From Holophagaceae bacterium UBA692 (GTDB taxonomy: Bacteria > Acidobacteriota > Holophagae > Holophagales > Holophagaceae), in the NCBI GenBank assembly GCA_002297665.1, contig DBMS01000226.1, positions 35,665-46,905 on the forward strand: a DNA stretch of 11,241 bases, read 5' to 3'. The first letter of the stretch is position 1, and every line of letters begins with the position of its first letter. This document shows, piece by piece, positions 1-6,186 of the stretch. The notes under the pieces are model-generated. The model had not been told where the DNA came from. It did no database searches and was given only the letters and a program-made list of their open reading frames with translations. The position numbers and the translations under genes were made by a program.

Positions 1-1095
1 AGCGAGGAGAAGCTGCGCCACGCCCAGAAGATGGAGGCCATCGGCACGCTTGCCGGGGGCGTCGCCCACGACTTCAACAACCTGCTCCAGGTCATCAACG
101 GGTATTCGGAGATGGCCCTGGAGCGCCTGGAGCCCGACCACCCCCTGCGGGGGCACCTGGAGACGATCCAGAGGGCGGGCCAGAAGGGCGCGGCCCTCAC
201 CCGGCAGCTGCTGGCCTTCAGCCGGAAGCAGGTGCTCGCCCCGGAACTCCTCGACCTGAACACGCTCTTCCGGGAGATGGAGATGTTCTTCCAGCGGGTG
301 GTGAAGGAGGACATCCGCCTGGCGTTCGACCTGGAACCGGGCATGGGCCCCGTGGAGGCCGACCACGGCCAGCTGGAGCAGGTGATCATGAACCTGGTGG
401 TCAACGCCCGGGACGCCATGCCCCGGGGCGGCACGCTGACCCTGGAGACCCGGAGCCGCCAGGGCTTCGCCACCTTCTCGGTGACCGACACGGGCGACGG
501 CATGGCTCCCGAGGTGGTGGGTCGGATCTTCGAGCCGTTCTTCACCACCAAGGGCGTCGGCAAGGGCACCGGGCTGGGCCTGAGCACGGCCCTGGGCATC
601 GTGGAGCAGAGCGGCGGGACCCTGGAGGTGCATTCGACGCCGGGCCTGGGCACCACCTTCACCGTAAGCCTGCCCTTCGCGACGGACCTGGTCCCCAAGC
701 CCCCGGTCCTCGAGGAACCCGAGCCGGCGACGGGCACCGAGACCGTCCTGGTGGTGGAGGACGACGAAGGGGTCCGCCAGCTCACCGCCCACCACCTGCG
801 GGCCGCGGGCTACCAGGTGCTGGAGGCCCAGGACGCCGCCACGGCCCTGGAACGGCTCCACTCCTTCGGCGGCCCCGTCCATCTCCTCCTGACCGACGTG
901 GTGATGCCGGGCATGGGCGGCCGCGAGCTGGCCCACGCCGTCCGCGGCCTGAGGCCGGAAACGAGGGTCGCGTACATGTCGGGCTACCCCGATGCCCTGG
1001 CCGCGTCCGACGACGCGTGGACGGAAAGCATCCTGATCTCCAAGCCCTTCGACCGCGCCAAGCTCCTGTGCATGGTCCGCACCGCGCTGGACTAG
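1..1095 (+). CDS. Hybrid sensor histidine kinase with C-terminal receiver domain (5' end outside window)
   Basis: This is the C-terminal 364 residues of a hybrid two-component kinase. The reading frame is open from base 1, and the ATG at 31 lies inside the kinase core (…KMEAIGTLAGGVAHDFNN), so it is not the true start. The HisKA dimerisation helix carries the phospho-accepting His at 67-69. The ATPase domain follows, with an N box (NLVVNARDAM, about 391-420), a G1 box (DTGDGM, about 487-504), an F box (FEPFFTTK) and a G2 box (GKGTGLGLS, about 562-588). After a Pro/Glu-rich linker there is a receiver domain from about 742. It has the acidic pair EDD, the likely phospho-acceptor Asp at 895-897 (TDVVMPG) and the conserved Lys at 1042-1044 (ISKPF). 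By family knowledge the kinase autophosphorylates and the attached receiver modulates or relays the phosphate. The sensor part, probably PAS-type given the EEKLRHAQKMEAIG lead-in, lies upstream, so the signal is unknown. It ends convergently on xth with a 4-bp overlap. Confidence 0.93.
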   Translation, partial: SEEKLRHAQKMEAIGTLAGGVAHDFNNLLQVINGYSEMALERLEPDHPLRGHLETIQRAGQKGAALTRQLLAFSRKQVLAPELLDLNTLFREMEMFFQRVVKEDIRLAFDLEPGMGPVEADHGQLEQVIMNLVVNARDAMPRGGTLTLETRSRQGFATFSVTDTGDGMAPEVVGRIFEPFFTTKGVGKGTGLGLSTALGIVEQSGGTLEVHSTPGLGTTFTVSLPFATDLVPKPPVLEEPEPATGTETVLVVEDDEGVRQLTAHHLRAAGYQVLEAQDAATALERLHSFGGPVHLLLTDVVMPGMGGRELAHAVRGLRPETRVAYMSGYPDALAASDDAWTESILISKPFDRAKLLCMVRTALD

Positions 1096-1100
1096 TCCAG
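1087..1100. repeat. 14-bp perfect palindrome shared by two convergent stop codons
   Basis: CTGGACTAGTCCAG is a perfect palindrome. Both the + strand kinase and the - strand xth gene end in CTG GAC TAG, so both proteins end in Leu-Asp and their stop codons overlap in the central CTAG. As RNA it could form a 5-bp stem with a CUAG loop. There is no T-run on either side, so it is not a standard intrinsic terminator. Confidence 0.85.
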
Positions 1101-1868
1101 GTCGATGCTGATCGGGCAGTGGTCGGAACCCATGACGTCGGCGTGGATGCGGGCGTCCTTCACGCGCGGGACCAGGTCGCGGCTCACGAGGAAGTTGTCG
1201 ATGCGCCACCCGACGTTCTTCTCCCGGGCGCCGCCTCTGGCCGTCCACCAGGTGTAGAGGCCGGGGACGCCGGGGTTGCGTTCGCGCAGGACGTCCACCA
1301 GGCCTTCTTTCAGGTAGAGCCGGAAGTCCTCCCGCTCCTCGTCCGTGAAGCCGGGGCTCATGCGGTTGTCCTTGGGCCGGGCCAGGTCGATGTCCTCGGG
1401 GGCGACGTTCATGTCGCCGGTGAGGATGATCCGCTCGCCGCGGGCGTGGCGGGCGTGGATGTCCGCGGCCAGGTCGCGCGCGAACTGGCGCTTGAAGGGC
1501 AGGCGCACCAGGCCCGCGGAGGCGTTGGGGAAATAGCCGGCCATGAAGGTCAGGTCGCCGCGGGTGCTGATGACCATGCGGCCCTCCTGGTCGAAGAGCT
1601 CCAGCCCCAGGCCGTGGGTGTGCTTGAAGCCAAGCTCCTTCTTGGTGAGGGTGGCGCTTCCGGCATAGCCCTTCTTGCTGGTGGAGGGGAACCAGGCCAC
1701 GTCGAAGGCGCTTTCCAGTTCGCGGCGGACGCCCAGGTCCACCTGGTCCCAGTCGGCGCGGATCTCCTGGAGCGAGAGCACGTCGGGATCGGCCTTCTCC
1801 AGCCAGTCCATGAAGCCGCTCTTGAGCACGGCGCGGAAGCCGTTGACGTTCCAGCTGAAGAATTTCAA
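1092..1868 (-). CDS. xth: Exodeoxyribonuclease III (AP endonuclease, EEP family)
   Basis: This 258-residue protein has the usual length for ExoIII/ExoA-type AP endonucleases. By family knowledge they cleave DNA 5' of abasic sites and degrade 3' ends during base-excision repair in the cytoplasm. All catalytic motifs are visible: Asn7 (WNVNG), Glu35 (LQEIR), Tyr112 (GYFPN), Asp152 and Asn154 (GDMN), Asp224 (WRIDNF), and Asp249/His250 at the C-terminus (GSDHCPI). The start is TTG at 1868-1866. It is chosen because MKFFSWNVNG matches the family N-terminus exactly and because AAGGAG lies 5 nt upstream. The TTG overlaps the TGA stop of the upstream 110-residue gene (TTGA), which suggests translational coupling. 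It is the last gene of the - strand PPIase-metG operon. I see no U-tract terminator after it, and its stop overlaps that of the convergent kinase. Confidence 0.95.
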   Translation of the reverse strand: MKFFSWNVNGFRAVLKSGFMDWLEKADPDVLSLQEIRADWDQVDLGVRRELESAFDVAWFPSTSKKGYAGSATLTKKELGFKHTHGLGLELFDQEGRMVISTRGDLTFMAGYFPNASAGLVRLPFKRQFARDLAADIHARHARGERIILTGDMNVAPEDIDLARPKDNRMSPGFTDEEREDFRLYLKEGLVDVLRERNPGVPGLYTWWTARGGAREKNVGWRIDNFLVSRDLVPRVKDARIHADVMGSDHCPISIDLD

Positions 1869-2197
1869 GGCAGCTCCTTCACGATGCGGTCCAGGAGGCG
1901 GTCCGTGCGCCAGCGCATCCAGCCCAGGAGGAGGAAGGCCCCCCAGCCCCGGAGCCTGCCGTCCAGGCTCAGGTGCGCGCCGCGCTCATGGGGTTCGGCG
2001 CGCAGGGTGCCTTCCTCCACGGCGCCCAGCGCGTGGTGCTGCCAGCGGAGGATGAGGGCCTCGCCGGCGCGTTCCGCCGGATGCAGGCCGGGACAGGCCC
2101 GGAGGCAGGGAAGTCCCGCCTGGAGCCGTTCGCGCACGAGTTCGAGGGGAGCGTCGGTCAGGACCTCCTCCTGGAATCGGAATACGGGTGTTTTCAT
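1865..2197 (-). CDS. Uncharacterised 110-residue protein between metG and xth
   Basis: I do not recognise this family with confidence. The ORF runs from ATG (2197-2195), two bases after the metG stop, to a TGA that overlaps the xth TTG start. It has no strong Shine-Dalgarno, so translation probably depends on coupling from metG. The same frame stays open further upstream inside metG, but that part is an Arg/Pro/Gly-rich out-of-frame shadow of metG. The protein has no signal peptide. It starts with a charged amphipathic stretch (FRFQEEVLTDAPLELVRERLQ), has a middle containing CLRACPGLHP, alternating hydrophobic segments (EALILRWQHHALG, AHLSLDGRLRGWGAFLLLG) and ends in a basic amphipathic helix (RWRTDRLLDRIVKEL). 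This beta-rich layout with a C-terminal helix is loosely like SRPBCC/START-type helix-grip proteins. That comparison is a guess based on pattern. Its position in the operon is the main reason to believe it is real. Confidence 0.75.
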   Translation of the reverse strand: MKTPVFRFQEEVLTDAPLELVRERLQAGLPCLRACPGLHPAERAGEALILRWQHHALGAVEEGTLRAEPHERGAHLSLDGRLRGWGAFLLLGWMRWRTDRLLDRIVKELP

Positions 2198-2199
2198 GG

Positions 2200-4173
2200 C
2201 TATCGGACGACGAACCCGGGGCGGGCGTCGTCGGGGGGCGCGACGAGGTAGGGCTTGGAGTTGTTGTCGCTGGCGGCCAGGAGCATGCCGTGGCTCTCGA
2301 TCCCCATGAGGGCCCGGGGCGCCAGGTTCGCCACCACCACGACCTTGCGGCCCACCAGGTCCTCGGGGGCGTAGGCCGCGGCGATGCCGCCCAGGATGGT
2401 CCGCTTCTCGAAGCCCAGGTCTACGGTCATCTTGATGAGTTTCTTGCTCTTGGGCACCGCCTCGGCGGTGAGCACCTGGCCCACCCGCAGGTCGGTCAGG
2501 GCGAAGGTGTCGTACTCCACCACGTCCTTCAGGGCGGGCACCTCCAGGGGCGCCTCCGTGACGGGGGCGGCGGGAGCGGGGTCGGACCCCGCGAGTTCGC
2601 TCATTGCGGTCTCCTTGTCGATGCGTTGGAAAAGGGGCTCGGGGGCCAGGGCGGGGCCGGGGGCCGGCGCGTCGTAGGCGAAACCCGCGAACCGCAGGGA
2701 AGCCACCTGGCCGGCCTGGCCCAGGCAGGCCCAGAGGGTCTGGGCAAGTTCGGGCATGACGGGCGCCACCAGCACGGCGGTGGCCCGCAGGGCCCGGTAG
2801 AGGACGCAGAGCACCGCGTCCAGCTTGTCCTTGTTGGCGTCGTCCTTGGCCAGCTTCCAGGGCTCGGCCTTGACGATGTAGCCGTCCAGCTGGCGCAGGT
2901 AGGTCCAGAGCCCCTCCAGGGCGCCGTGGAAGTCGTTGGCCTCGGCCTTCTCCAGGTAGGAGGCGGCGGCGAGGCGCCCGGCTTCCAGCGCCTCGCGGTC
3001 CTGGTCGTCCAGCACGGCCGGCTCGGGCACGGCGCCCTGGCGGTACCGCTGGAGCATGCTGAGGGTGCGCGAGGCCAGGTTGCCCAGGCCGTTGGCGAGG
3101 TCGGCGTTGAGACGGTCCATGAAGCCCTCGAAGGAGAAGCTGCGGTCGAGACCCACGGTCATCTCGCGCATGAAGAAGAAGCGCACCGCGTCCACGCCGA
3201 AGGTGAGGAGCTCGTCGGGGCGCACGACGTTGCCCTTGGACTTGGACATCTTGTCCTCGCCCATGAGCCACCAGCCGTGGGCCAGGATGGTGCGGGGAAG
3301 CAGCTCGCGGATGCGCGCGGGCAGTTCCCCGTTCAGGTCGTCGCCCTCCTGGCGGTGCATGGCCATGAGGAAGGCCGGCCAGTAGATGGCGTGGAAGCGC
3401 AGGATGTCCTTGCCCACCAGCTGGAAGGTGGGGGGCCAGAAGCCCTCCCGGCACGCGGAGAGGTAGTTGAGCAGCGCGTCGAACCACACGTAGACCACGT
3501 GCTTCTCGTCCCCGGGCACCGGAATGCCCCAGGTGATGCTGGTGCGGCTGATGCTGAGGTCCTCCAGGTGGCCCCTCGCGCCGCCCGGAGCCACGAACTG
3601 CTTGACCTCGTTCAGGCGGAACTCGGGCCGCACGAACTCGGGGTGCTTCTCGTACAGCTGGATGAGCCAGTTCTCGTAGGCCGAGAGCCGGAAGAAGTAG
3701 CTCTCCTCCTTGAGCTCCACCAGCTGGTGGGCGAGGCCCTGGGCCTGCAGCTCCTTGGCCTGGGTCTCGGTGACGTAGGCCTCGTCGCTCACGGAATAGA
3801 GCCCGACGTAGGTGTCCTTGAAAATGTCGCCCGAGGCCAGGAGCTGCTGGAACTTGGCCTGGACGGTCTCCTTGTGCCGGGCGTGGGTGGTGCGCACGAA
3901 GTGGTCGTTCGTGAGGCCCATGCGCTTCCAGAGGTTCTCGAAGTTGGGCACGACCTCGTCGGCCAGGGCCTTGGGGGTGATGCCCCGGGCGCTGGCAGCC
4001 TTCTCGATCTTCTGGCCGTGCTCGTCGGTGCCGGTGAGGAAGTACACCTCCTCCCCCATCATCCGCCGGTGCCGGGCCATCACATCCGCCAGGACGGTGG
4101 TGTACGTGTGGCCGATGTGGGGCCGGTCGTTCACGTAGTAGATGGGGGTGGTGATGTAGCAGCGTTCCGACAC
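2200..4173 (-). CDS. metG: Methionyl-tRNA synthetase with C-terminal tRNA-binding domain
   Basis: This 657-residue class I synthetase attaches methionine to tRNA-Met in the cytoplasm. The N-terminal Rossmann catalytic domain starts YITTPIYYVNDRPHIGH, with the HIGH motif at 19-22, and includes FLTGTDEHGQKIEK. The KMSKS loop (KMSKSKGN) begins at residue 308. The anticodon-binding helical domain spans about 340-500. After a Pro/Ala-rich linker, a Trbp111-type OB-fold (about 550-657, containing LRVGQVLTAEAVPKSKKL and NLAPRALMGIESHGMLLA) should support dimerisation and tRNA binding. The insertion that often carries zinc-binding Cys reads YVGLYSVSDEAYVTE at 122-136 and lacks those Cys, as in the Bacillus-type enzyme. 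The start is GTG (4173-4171), chosen because SERCYITTP matches the family N-terminus and GAGGAG lies 8 nt upstream, within the end of the PPIase gene. An upstream in-frame ATG would add 30 Arg/His-rich residues that look non-coding. Confidence 0.96.
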   Translation of the reverse strand: MSERCYITTPIYYVNDRPHIGHTYTTVLADVMARHRRMMGEEVYFLTGTDEHGQKIEKAASARGITPKALADEVVPNFENLWKRMGLTNDHFVRTTHARHKETVQAKFQQLLASGDIFKDTYVGLYSVSDEAYVTETQAKELQAQGLAHQLVELKEESYFFRLSAYENWLIQLYEKHPEFVRPEFRLNEVKQFVAPGGARGHLEDLSISRTSITWGIPVPGDEKHVVYVWFDALLNYLSACREGFWPPTFQLVGKDILRFHAIYWPAFLMAMHRQEGDDLNGELPARIRELLPRTILAHGWWLMGEDKMSKSKGNVVRPDELLTFGVDAVRFFFMREMTVGLDRSFSFEGFMDRLNADLANGLGNLASRTLSMLQRYRQGAVPEPAVLDDQDREALEAGRLAAASYLEKAEANDFHGALEGLWTYLRQLDGYIVKAEPWKLAKDDANKDKLDAVLCVLYRALRATAVLVAPVMPELAQTLWACLGQAGQVASLRFAGFAYDAPAPGPALAPEPLFQRIDKETAMSELAGSDPAPAAPVTEAPLEVPALKDVVEYDTFALTDLRVGQVLTAEAVPKSKKLIKMTVDLGFEKRTILGGIAAAYAPEDLVGRKVVVVANLAPRALMGIESHGMLLAASDNNSKPYLVAPPDDARPGFVVR

Positions 4174-4178
4174 GATTC

Positions 4179-4646
4179 CTACTCCTCGGTGACTTCGGCC
4201 TTGATGATGCGGTCGTTGGCCCTGATGGCCTGGACGACGGCGATGTCCTCGGCGCTCACGCACTTGCCGAAGACGGTGTGGACCCCGTCCAGGTGGCGGA
4301 CGTTGGACGCGTCGCCATTGACGATGAAGAACTGGCTGCCCCCGGTGTCCTTGCCGGCGTGGGCCATGGAGAGCGCGCCCAGCTCATGCTTGTGGGGGTT
4401 GCCCGCGGTCTCGCACTTGATCCTCCAGCCCGGGCCGCCGGTGCCGGGGGCGCCGGAGGCGCCTTCGCGGGTGTTGGGGCAGCCGCCCTGGATGACGAAG
4501 GAGGGGATCACGCGGTGGAAGGACAGGCCGTCGTAGAAGCCCTCCCGGGACAGCTTCACGAAGTTGGCCACGGTGCCCGGGGCTTCCTTCGGGAACAGAT
4601 CCACATTGATGTCGCCCTTGCTGGTTGTCAGTTTCACGCGGGTCAT
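4179..4646 (-). CDS. Cyclophilin-type peptidyl-prolyl cis-trans isomerase
   Basis: This 155-residue single-domain cyclophilin catalyses cis/trans isomerisation of X-Pro bonds during protein folding. It lacks a signal peptide, so it is probably cytoplasmic. Family motifs are clear: FHRVIPSFVIQGG, with catalytic Arg45 and Gln53, GTGGPGW at 69-74, LSMAHAG at 92-98, GGSQFFI at 102-108 and HLDGVHTVFGKCV at 118-130. His118 occupies the position of the Trp that binds cyclosporin in human cyclophilin A, as expected for many bacterial members. The loop GCPNTREGASGAPGTGG is slightly long and Gly-rich. The start chosen is ATG 4646-4644, with GAGGAG 5 nt upstream. An in-frame TTG at 4664 would place that Shine-Dalgarno inside the gene and coincides with the predicted transcription start. 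It is the first gene of the operon, and metG begins 5 bp after its stop. Confidence 0.94.
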   Translation of the reverse strand: MTRVKLTTSKGDINVDLFPKEAPGTVANFVKLSREGFYDGLSFHRVIPSFVIQGGCPNTREGASGAPGTGGPGWRIKCETAGNPHKHELGALSMAHAGKDTGGSQFFIVNGDASNVRHLDGVHTVFGKCVSAEDIAVVQAIRANDRIIKAEVTEE

Positions 4647-4670
4647 GGTCGCTCCTCGGGTCAAACAACC

Positions 4671-4698
4671 AGCATAGCTTGTGGCGGCGAGGGTTCAA
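4671..4698 (-). promoter_or_regulatory. Candidate sigma-70 promoter of the PPIase-metG-orf110-xth operon
   Basis: On the - strand, TTGAAC (4698-4693) and TATGCT (4676-4671) are separated by 16 bp. Each matches the consensus at 4 of 6 positions. The predicted transcription start near 4664 gives a leader of roughly 18 nt that contains the GAGGAG ribosome-binding site. The whole divergent intergenic gap is only 81 bp and must also contain the promoter of the + strand lipoprotein gene. I could not find a convincing -35/-10 pair for that gene. Confidence 0.42.
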
Positions 4699-4727
4699 AA
4701 TAGGTAGTCTCAAGGCTGGAGGTTTCC

Positions 4728-5159
4728 ATGATGGGATCCCTGAGTAGAGCCGCCTTCGCGGGCTGCCTGATCCTCGCGGCCGGCCTGGCTTGCGGCAAGC
4801 CCAAGGCCATCAAGCCCAGCAAGCCCGTCCCCCCGGGGGCGGTCATGCTCCAGTTCACCAAGAAGGTCGACGGTCCCGTGGACCTGACCATCAACGGCAT
4901 GCGCATTCCCGTGCAGCAGTCCAGCAAAAGGTGCAAGCGCCTGACCATCACCGGACTCCCCGCGGGTAAGCACCGGGTGGTGCTCCTCAGCCCCCTGGAC
5001 GCCTTCGGTCCCGACCAGCTGGACGTGGAAATCACGCCCGGGAAGGGATCCTTCCACGTTCTCTACTCCCAGCAGTTCAAGGCGGTCCTCTACGGAAAGC
5101 CCGAACCCACCCCCACGGCTGAAGGCATTCCCGGAGTGGTGGCGCGGCTCGAGCCTTGA
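4728..5159 (+). CDS. Small putative lipoprotein of unknown function
   Basis: This is a 143-residue protein whose family I do not recognise. The N-terminus is a short signal peptide (MMGSLSRAAFAGCLILAAGLAC). Arg7 is followed by a hydrophobic stretch and a probable lipobox GLAC, giving Cys22 as the likely lipidated residue. Gly at -3 is less typical than Leu. A Lys/Pro-rich tether follows (GKPKAIKPSKPVPPG). The mature domain is short and probably beta-rich (VMLQFTKKVDGPVDLTINGMRIPV… RLTITGLPAGKHRVVLLSP…). It resembles a PEGA-like surface beta domain (inference) and ends with a Pro-rich tail. The start is the first of two adjacent ATG codons, with GGAGG 5 nt upstream. The second ATG would give 8-nt spacing and is equally possible. 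The TGA stop overlaps the TTG start of the next gene, so the two are probably co-translated and act at the envelope. Confidence 0.8.
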   Translation: MMGSLSRAAFAGCLILAAGLACGKPKAIKPSKPVPPGAVMLQFTKKVDGPVDLTINGMRIPVQQSSKRCKRLTITGLPAGKHRVVLLSPLDAFGPDQLDVEITPGKGSFHVLYSQQFKAVLYGKPEPTPTAEGIPGVVARLEP

Positions 5160-6157
5160 GGGTCCTGAAGTCCCCGGCCCGGCTCATCCTGGGACTTGGA
5201 TTCCTGGCCCTGGCGGTCCTGGCCGTTTTCGTGGTCACCCGGGCCCGGTCCGTGGCCCGGGAGCTGACGGACCCGCCCTTCTACCACGTGCCGTCCCTGG
5301 AGCGGGTGGAGGCCACCTACCGCGACCTGGCCAAGGGCGGCTACGGCGACCCGGGCGGGACCTGGGAAACCTTCGACGCCGGGCATCGCAGGGTCTGGTA
5401 CCTGCGCCGCGCCGCGCCCTCGCGCGGGGTGGTGCTCATGCTCCACGGCTTCGGCGACGACCGCTGGGGCACGAGCCCCGCCCTGCGGCAGTTCCCGACG
5501 CTGGACGCGGCGATCTTCACGTACCTGGGCCGCGACGACGCCTTGCGCGAAGGCCGGCCCGCGCCGCCCGTGACCTTCGGCGCGAAGGAGTCCATCGAGG
5601 TGGCCGGCGTGGTGCACGCCCTGGAGGCCCGCGGCTACCCCCGCAGGCACATCATCCTGCTGGGCCGCAGCCTGGGGGCCAGCGTGGCCCTGCTGGCCCT
5701 GGCGCAACTCGAGCGGGAGGACCGGGGTCCCCTGGGCGGGGTCATCTGGGAGGGCGCCCCCGCCAGCAGCCGCGACTTCGCCGAGCGCCTGGTGCGCGGC
5801 CCCGAGGACCGCTTCTGGCACCGGTTCCTGGCCCCGGCCATCGGCAGCCTGGGCAGCGCCTGGGCCGCCAGCCGCGGCGGCTACGATCGCGACGACACCG
5901 ACCTGCGCCTGCGCATCGACGACCTCCGCCTGCGGACGCCGAGCCTGTGCTTCCTTGCCTCCCAGGACCGCCTGGCCTCGCCCCAGGTGCAGCGGTGGGT
6001 GGCTTCGCGCTTCAAGGTGAACCGCACCGTGGAAGTGCCCACCTGGCACCTCCACTGCGCCGAGATCCTGGGCGCTGGCTACGGGGAGGCGGTGCGGGCC
6101 GCCACCGGGAGCTGGGTGCCTGACCCGGAGGCCAGGAGCTCCGGGTCATCCGACTGA
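5156..6157 (+). CDS. Membrane-anchored alpha/beta hydrolase
   Basis: This 333-residue protein has one N-terminal hydrophobic segment (about 10-28, LILGLGFLALAVLAVFVVT) flanked by basic residues. It is either a membrane anchor or an uncleaved signal, which places the catalytic domain in the periplasm. The domain is an alpha/beta hydrolase: oxyanion-hole motif MLHGFGDD at 95-102, nucleophile elbow GRSLGA with Ser172, acid Asp271 (ASQDRLASP) and a catalytic His at 298 or 300 (TWHLHCAE). The fold fits serine esterases or peptidases of the 'HGxGxx/GxSxG' class. The substrate cannot be told from sequence. The start is a TTG overlapping the upstream TGA (TTGA). No strong Shine-Dalgarno precedes it, so coupling to the lipoprotein gene is likely. 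A slightly later start cannot be excluded, but this one keeps the full basic N-terminus before the anchor. The last 12 codons lie in a strong inverted repeat. Confidence 0.88.
   Translation: MRVLKSPARLILGLGFLALAVLAVFVVTRARSVARELTDPPFYHVPSLERVEATYRDLAKGGYGDPGGTWETFDAGHRRVWYLRRAAPSRGVVLMLHGFGDDRWGTSPALRQFPTLDAAIFTYLGRDDALREGRPAPPVTFGAKESIEVAGVVHALEARGYPRRHIILLGRSLGASVALLALAQLEREDRGPLGGVIWEGAPASSRDFAERLVRGPEDRFWHRFLAPAIGSLGSAWAASRGGYDRDDTDLRLRIDDLRLRTPSLCFLASQDRLASPQVQRWVASRFKVNRTVEVPTWHLHCAEILGAGYGEAVRAATGSWVPDPEARSSGSSD
6121..6148 (+). repeat. 10-bp perfect inverted repeat (hairpin) in the 3' end of the hydrolase gene
   Basis: TGACCCGGAG (6121-6130) and CTCCGGGTCA (6139-6148) are perfect reverse complements separated by 8 nt. 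The stem is GC-rich and should be stable in RNA. It encodes the last residues of the hydrolase (about PDPEARSSGS). It sits directly before a second hairpin. No T-run follows, so if it terminates or protects the transcript it does so without a canonical U-tract. Confidence 0.75.
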
Positions 6158-6186
6158 CGCGCCGGAAACGGCTCAGTCGTCGATGA
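6146..6186. terminator. Possible bidirectional hairpin between convergent hydrolase and HU/IHF genes
   Basis: CGACTGA (6151-6157) and TCAGTCG (6173-6179) are perfect reverse complements. They enclose GCCG-GAAA-CGGC (6161-6172), a 4-bp stem with a GNRA-type GAAA loop. TCATC/GATGA at 6146-6150 and 6182-6186 can extend the stem past a 2-nt bulge. Each arm contains the last codons GAC TGA of one of the two convergent genes, which are only 15 bp apart. There is no U-tract on either strand, so the termination function is inferred from position and symmetry. Confidence 0.5.

Noticed and set aside
2198..3487. N-terminal extension of the 110-residue gene into metG
   Set aside because: The upstream 430 codons in this frame are an Arg/Pro/Gly-rich out-of-frame reading of metG on the same strand. 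The ATG at 2197, directly after the metG stop, is the sensible start.
2188..4536. Very long open frame on the + strand opposite metG and the PPIase gene
   Set aside because: It is a Val/Gly/His/Leu-rich translation with no motif and lies entirely antisense to two well-supported genes. High GC content makes such stop-free antisense frames common.
4179..4664. TTG start at 4664 for the PPIase
   Set aside because: It would put the GAGGAG ribosome-binding site inside the gene and add MTRGAT before a normal family N-terminus. The ATG at 4646 is well spaced from that site.
5090..6055. 321-codon - strand frame opposite the hydrolase
   Set aside because: It is antisense to a gene with a full catalytic triad and has low-complexity composition.
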